A program made the position numbers and the translations under genes. DNA of 64,000 bases from Mesorhizobium opportunistum WSM2075 (GTDB lineage Bacteria > Pseudomonadota > Alphaproteobacteria > Rhizobiales > Rhizobiaceae), in contig NC_015675.1 of NCBI RefSeq assembly GCF_000176035.2, forward strand, positions 3,104,001-3,168,000. Direction: 5' to 3'. Below, piece after piece: positions 62,426 through 64,000 of the stretch; the first letter of the stretch is position 1, and each line of letters opens with the position of its first letter. The notes beneath the pieces were generated by a model. The model was not told the DNA's origin. It was given only the letters and a program-made list of their open reading frames with translations, and searched no databases.

Positions 62426-63637
62426 TCAGGCCAGCCGGTAACGGCCAGTGGCGGCCTCTTCGAAACGTTCTGCCTTGAGGGCTGGCGCAAGCGTGCCGTC
62501 GCCGTAGATCATGCGGCCGGCGCGGAAGGTGGCGCGGACACGTGCCACCGGCTGGCGGTCGGCAACAACCAGGTCGGCCAGAAGCCCCGGCTCGATGGCG
62601 CCGCGATCGGTGAGCCCGAGCGCCGCGGCCGGGTTGGCGCTTGTCAGCGCGGCCGCCGCCGCGAGGCCGCCGTCGCGCACCTGTGCCAGACCAAGCACGG
62701 CCGGCAGGATCGAGGCTGGATGGTAGTCGCTGGCCAGCATGTCGAGCAATCCCGCCTCATAGGCCCGCCGGGCGGAAAGATTGCCGGAATAGGAGACTCC
62801 GCGCAGCGCGTTGGGCGCGCCCATTGCGGTGTGCATGCCGAGCCGGCGGGCTTCCTGCGCCGCTTCGAGCGTCACCGGGAATTCGCTGAGCACGGCGCCC
62901 AGGCCATGGACCAGTTCCACCTTTTCCAGCGTGTCGTCGTCATGCGAGGCAAGCACGATGCCGCAGGCGCGGGCGCGGGCCGACAGATCCTGCAGCGCGT
63001 TGAGTACATCGCCCTGGCCCTCGCGGCCGGCCATGCGCTGTCCGACGATCTCGGAGGCCATGGCAACGGACATGCCACGCTCCTTGGCGATGCGGGCGAT
63101 GTAGAGTTCGACGTCGCGGTATTGTCCCTGTCCGGGCGTGTGGTCCATCAAGGAGATGAGGTGCAGCTTGCCTGCATCCATCAGCCTTTGCAGCATGGCG
63201 ATCGCGGGCGTGAAGGTGACCTCGAATCGGGCATGGATGCGATGGTCGACAAGCAGATCGTCCTTCATCCCGGCGATAGTCTCGATGATATCGGACGTAT
63301 GATCTTCCGAGCGCAGCACGCCGCTGGTGACGCTGGCGCCGATGAAGGAGAGCGCGGCATAGGCCGTCGTCACGCCGCAGGAGGCGAGCTTCTTGTCGAG
63401 CTCGGCAATGCCGATCCGCATCGGCACGTGGACGCCGGTGCGCGGCTCGACTTCCTTCTCCACCATGTCGCCATGCATGTCGATGAAGCCCGGCAGGAGC
63501 AGGCGGCCGCCACCCTCGATGTCGGCATTCTCGACAGGCTCGTCACGGATTTCGGCAATCCGGCCGTTTTCGATCCTGACGGCGCCATTGGCAACGACGC
63601 GGTCGCGCAGGACAATTTCGAAGTCACTCAGCCACAT
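62426..63637 (-). CDS. phnM: Alpha-D-ribose 1-methylphosphonate 5-triphosphate diphosphatase
   Basis: A 403-residue amidohydrolase of the C-P lyase pathway. It removes pyrophosphate from the ribose triphosphate intermediate. The metal motifs are FIDMHGDMVEKE, LMDHTPGQGQ, LASHDDDT and SDYHPAS, and the start MWLSDFEIVLRDRVV is typical. No other C-P lyase gene is recognisable in the window; only relic-like sequence lies upstream. Confidence 0.9.
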   Translation of the reverse strand: MWLSDFEIVLRDRVVANGAVRIENGRIAEIRDEPVENADIEGGGRLLLPGFIDMHGDMVEKEVEPRTGVHVPMRIGIAELDKKLASCGVTTAYAALSFIGASVTSGVLRSEDHTSDIIETIAGMKDDLLVDHRIHARFEVTFTPAIAMLQRLMDAGKLHLISLMDHTPGQGQYRDVELYIARIAKERGMSVAMASEIVGQRMAGREGQGDVLNALQDLSARARACGIVLASHDDDTLEKVELVHGLGAVLSEFPVTLEAAQEARRLGMHTAMGAPNALRGVSYSGNLSARRAYEAGLLDMLASDYHPASILPAVLGLAQVRDGGLAAAAALTSANPAAALGLTDRGAIEPGLLADLVVADRQPVARVRATFRAGRMIYGDGTLAPALKAERFEEAATGRYRLA

Positions 63638-63639
63638 GT

Positions 63640-63808
63640 GATGTTTCTTGCAAGGAAGCGATTTTCAAGATGGGAAATGGTTTCAAAGTGGATTTCGGTG
63701 GCGACAAGCTCGGCGACATCGTCGGGTGATGCAAGGCGCCGATCATGGCGACGGTGCGCCGGCTTGCCGCCGCTTCGATCACGATCTCTCCAGGACATCC
63801 CGATATTT
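63640..63808 (-). pseudogene. Frameshifted gene relic upstream of phnM
   Basis: Read on the minus strand, one frame gives VIEAAASRRTVAMIGALHH and a shifted frame continues PDDVAELVATEIHFETISHLENR to a TGA that overlaps the phnM ATG by a few bases. The overlap is typical of a real upstream operon partner, and the chain reads smoothly if one base is shifted near 63733. I do not recognise the family with certainty. Confidence 0.35.
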
Positions 63809-64000
63809 CTAGTTCACCCGAATGCCGGTTTCCATTTGATTTTTATGACATTTACATGAAAGCGGAATAGGTGATGCGCGCGCCCGGAGCTTACTTTTCA
63901 CCTGCGCGGCGAGGAATAGCACCAGGACCGGCACCACGGACAGCAGGCTGGCGGCCATCAACGGATCAGCGAGCGCGTGCAGCTTTCGAGCGTGCTGCCG
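63809..64000 (-). pseudogene. Fragment resembling the C-terminus of an ABC permease
   Basis: The minus strand from the right edge reads DPLMAASLLSVVPVLVLFLAAQ, which resembles the last helix of MalG/UgpE-type sugar permeases, but the usual ending after AAQ is replaced by an unrelated basic tail to the TAG at 63809. It could be the true end of an unusual permease or a truncated remnant. Confidence 0.35.

Noticed and set aside
1..64000. tRNA, rRNA, CRISPR arrays, insertion sequences, phage genes
   Set aside because: No cloverleaf-like, rRNA-like, regularly spaced repeat or transposase/integrase sequence was recognised on either strand; a covariance-model scan was not possible.

Overview
The window is 64 kb of GC-rich chromosomal DNA from an alphaproteobacterium, most probably a Mesorhizobium or a close relative in the Rhizobiales. 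The signs are dense tail-to-head operons with ATGA or GTGA overlaps, GGAAC-N16-NGTT promoters of the alphaproteobacterial EcfG/RpoE2 general stress sigma type, rhizobial families (DUF1236, DUF6894, DUF2934, DUF427) and dispersed palindromic intergenic repeats. The genus is an inference. I see no rRNA, tRNA, CRISPR array, insertion sequence or phage gene. The window reads as catabolic and stress-related accessory chromosome.

Bases 1-7751 hold a C3 amino-alcohol/diol region. On the + strand are the end of a class III aminotransferase-type PLP enzyme and an APH-type small-molecule kinase. Facing them is a minus-strand operon: a B12-type diol dehydratase whose large and medium subunits are fused, its small subunit, an isochorismatase-type hydrolase, an APC amine/amino-acid permease and an SDR dehydrogenase. 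The content resembles the Mycobacterium/Rhodococcus 1-amino-2-propanol microcompartment locus plus a diol dehydratase, but no shell protein, reactivase or aldehyde dehydrogenase is visible. Bases 7979-11528 hold small stress-type genes, a PEBP protein and a methyltransferase-erythromycin esterase fusion. Bases 11849-15432 are a phosphoketolase-acetate kinase operon. Next come an L,D-transpeptidase (15596-16600) and a tightly overlapped type III polyketide synthase, methyltransferase and flavoprotein operon (16815-19842), laid out like the phenolic-lipid srsABC operon of Streptomyces.

Bases 19989-37241 are a mosaic of small operons: an isocitrate-lyase-family enzyme, an AlkB-like protein, a DUF2231/sorbosone-dehydrogenase-like pair, a tandem-repeat DUF1236 protein, a Crp/Fnr regulator, a periplasmic molybdenum aldehyde oxidoreductase (paoABC), a DUF892 ferritin-like protein and many small proteins. 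Nine candidate EcfG promoters, all with a 16-base spacer, lie in front of genes between 9 and 37 kb, which suggests one general stress regulon. Bases 37282-41390 add a YghA-like dehydrogenase and an ornithine cyclodeaminase-arginase operon next to a divergent Lrp/AsnC regulator.

Bases 41578-51704 hold an amino-sugar cluster: an Eis-like acetyltransferase, an RpiR regulator, a ROK kinase, NanE epimerase, a Gfo/Idh oxidoreductase and a complete carbohydrate ABC transporter, with a convergent DadA-like oxidase behind a perfect 16-bp palindrome. Kinase plus epimerase would turn N-acetylmannosamine into GlcNAc-6-phosphate. Bases 51849-57539 contain a peptide deformylase homologue that has lost two metal ligands, a CoA-transferase, a luciferase-like oxidoreductase, a ThuA protein, a 50-bp perfect inverted repeat and an amidase with an extra C-terminal domain. 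Bases 57659-61531 are a second sugar ABC operon of ribose type with a Gfo/Idh enzyme. The right end has a lone phnM with apparent gene relics upstream.
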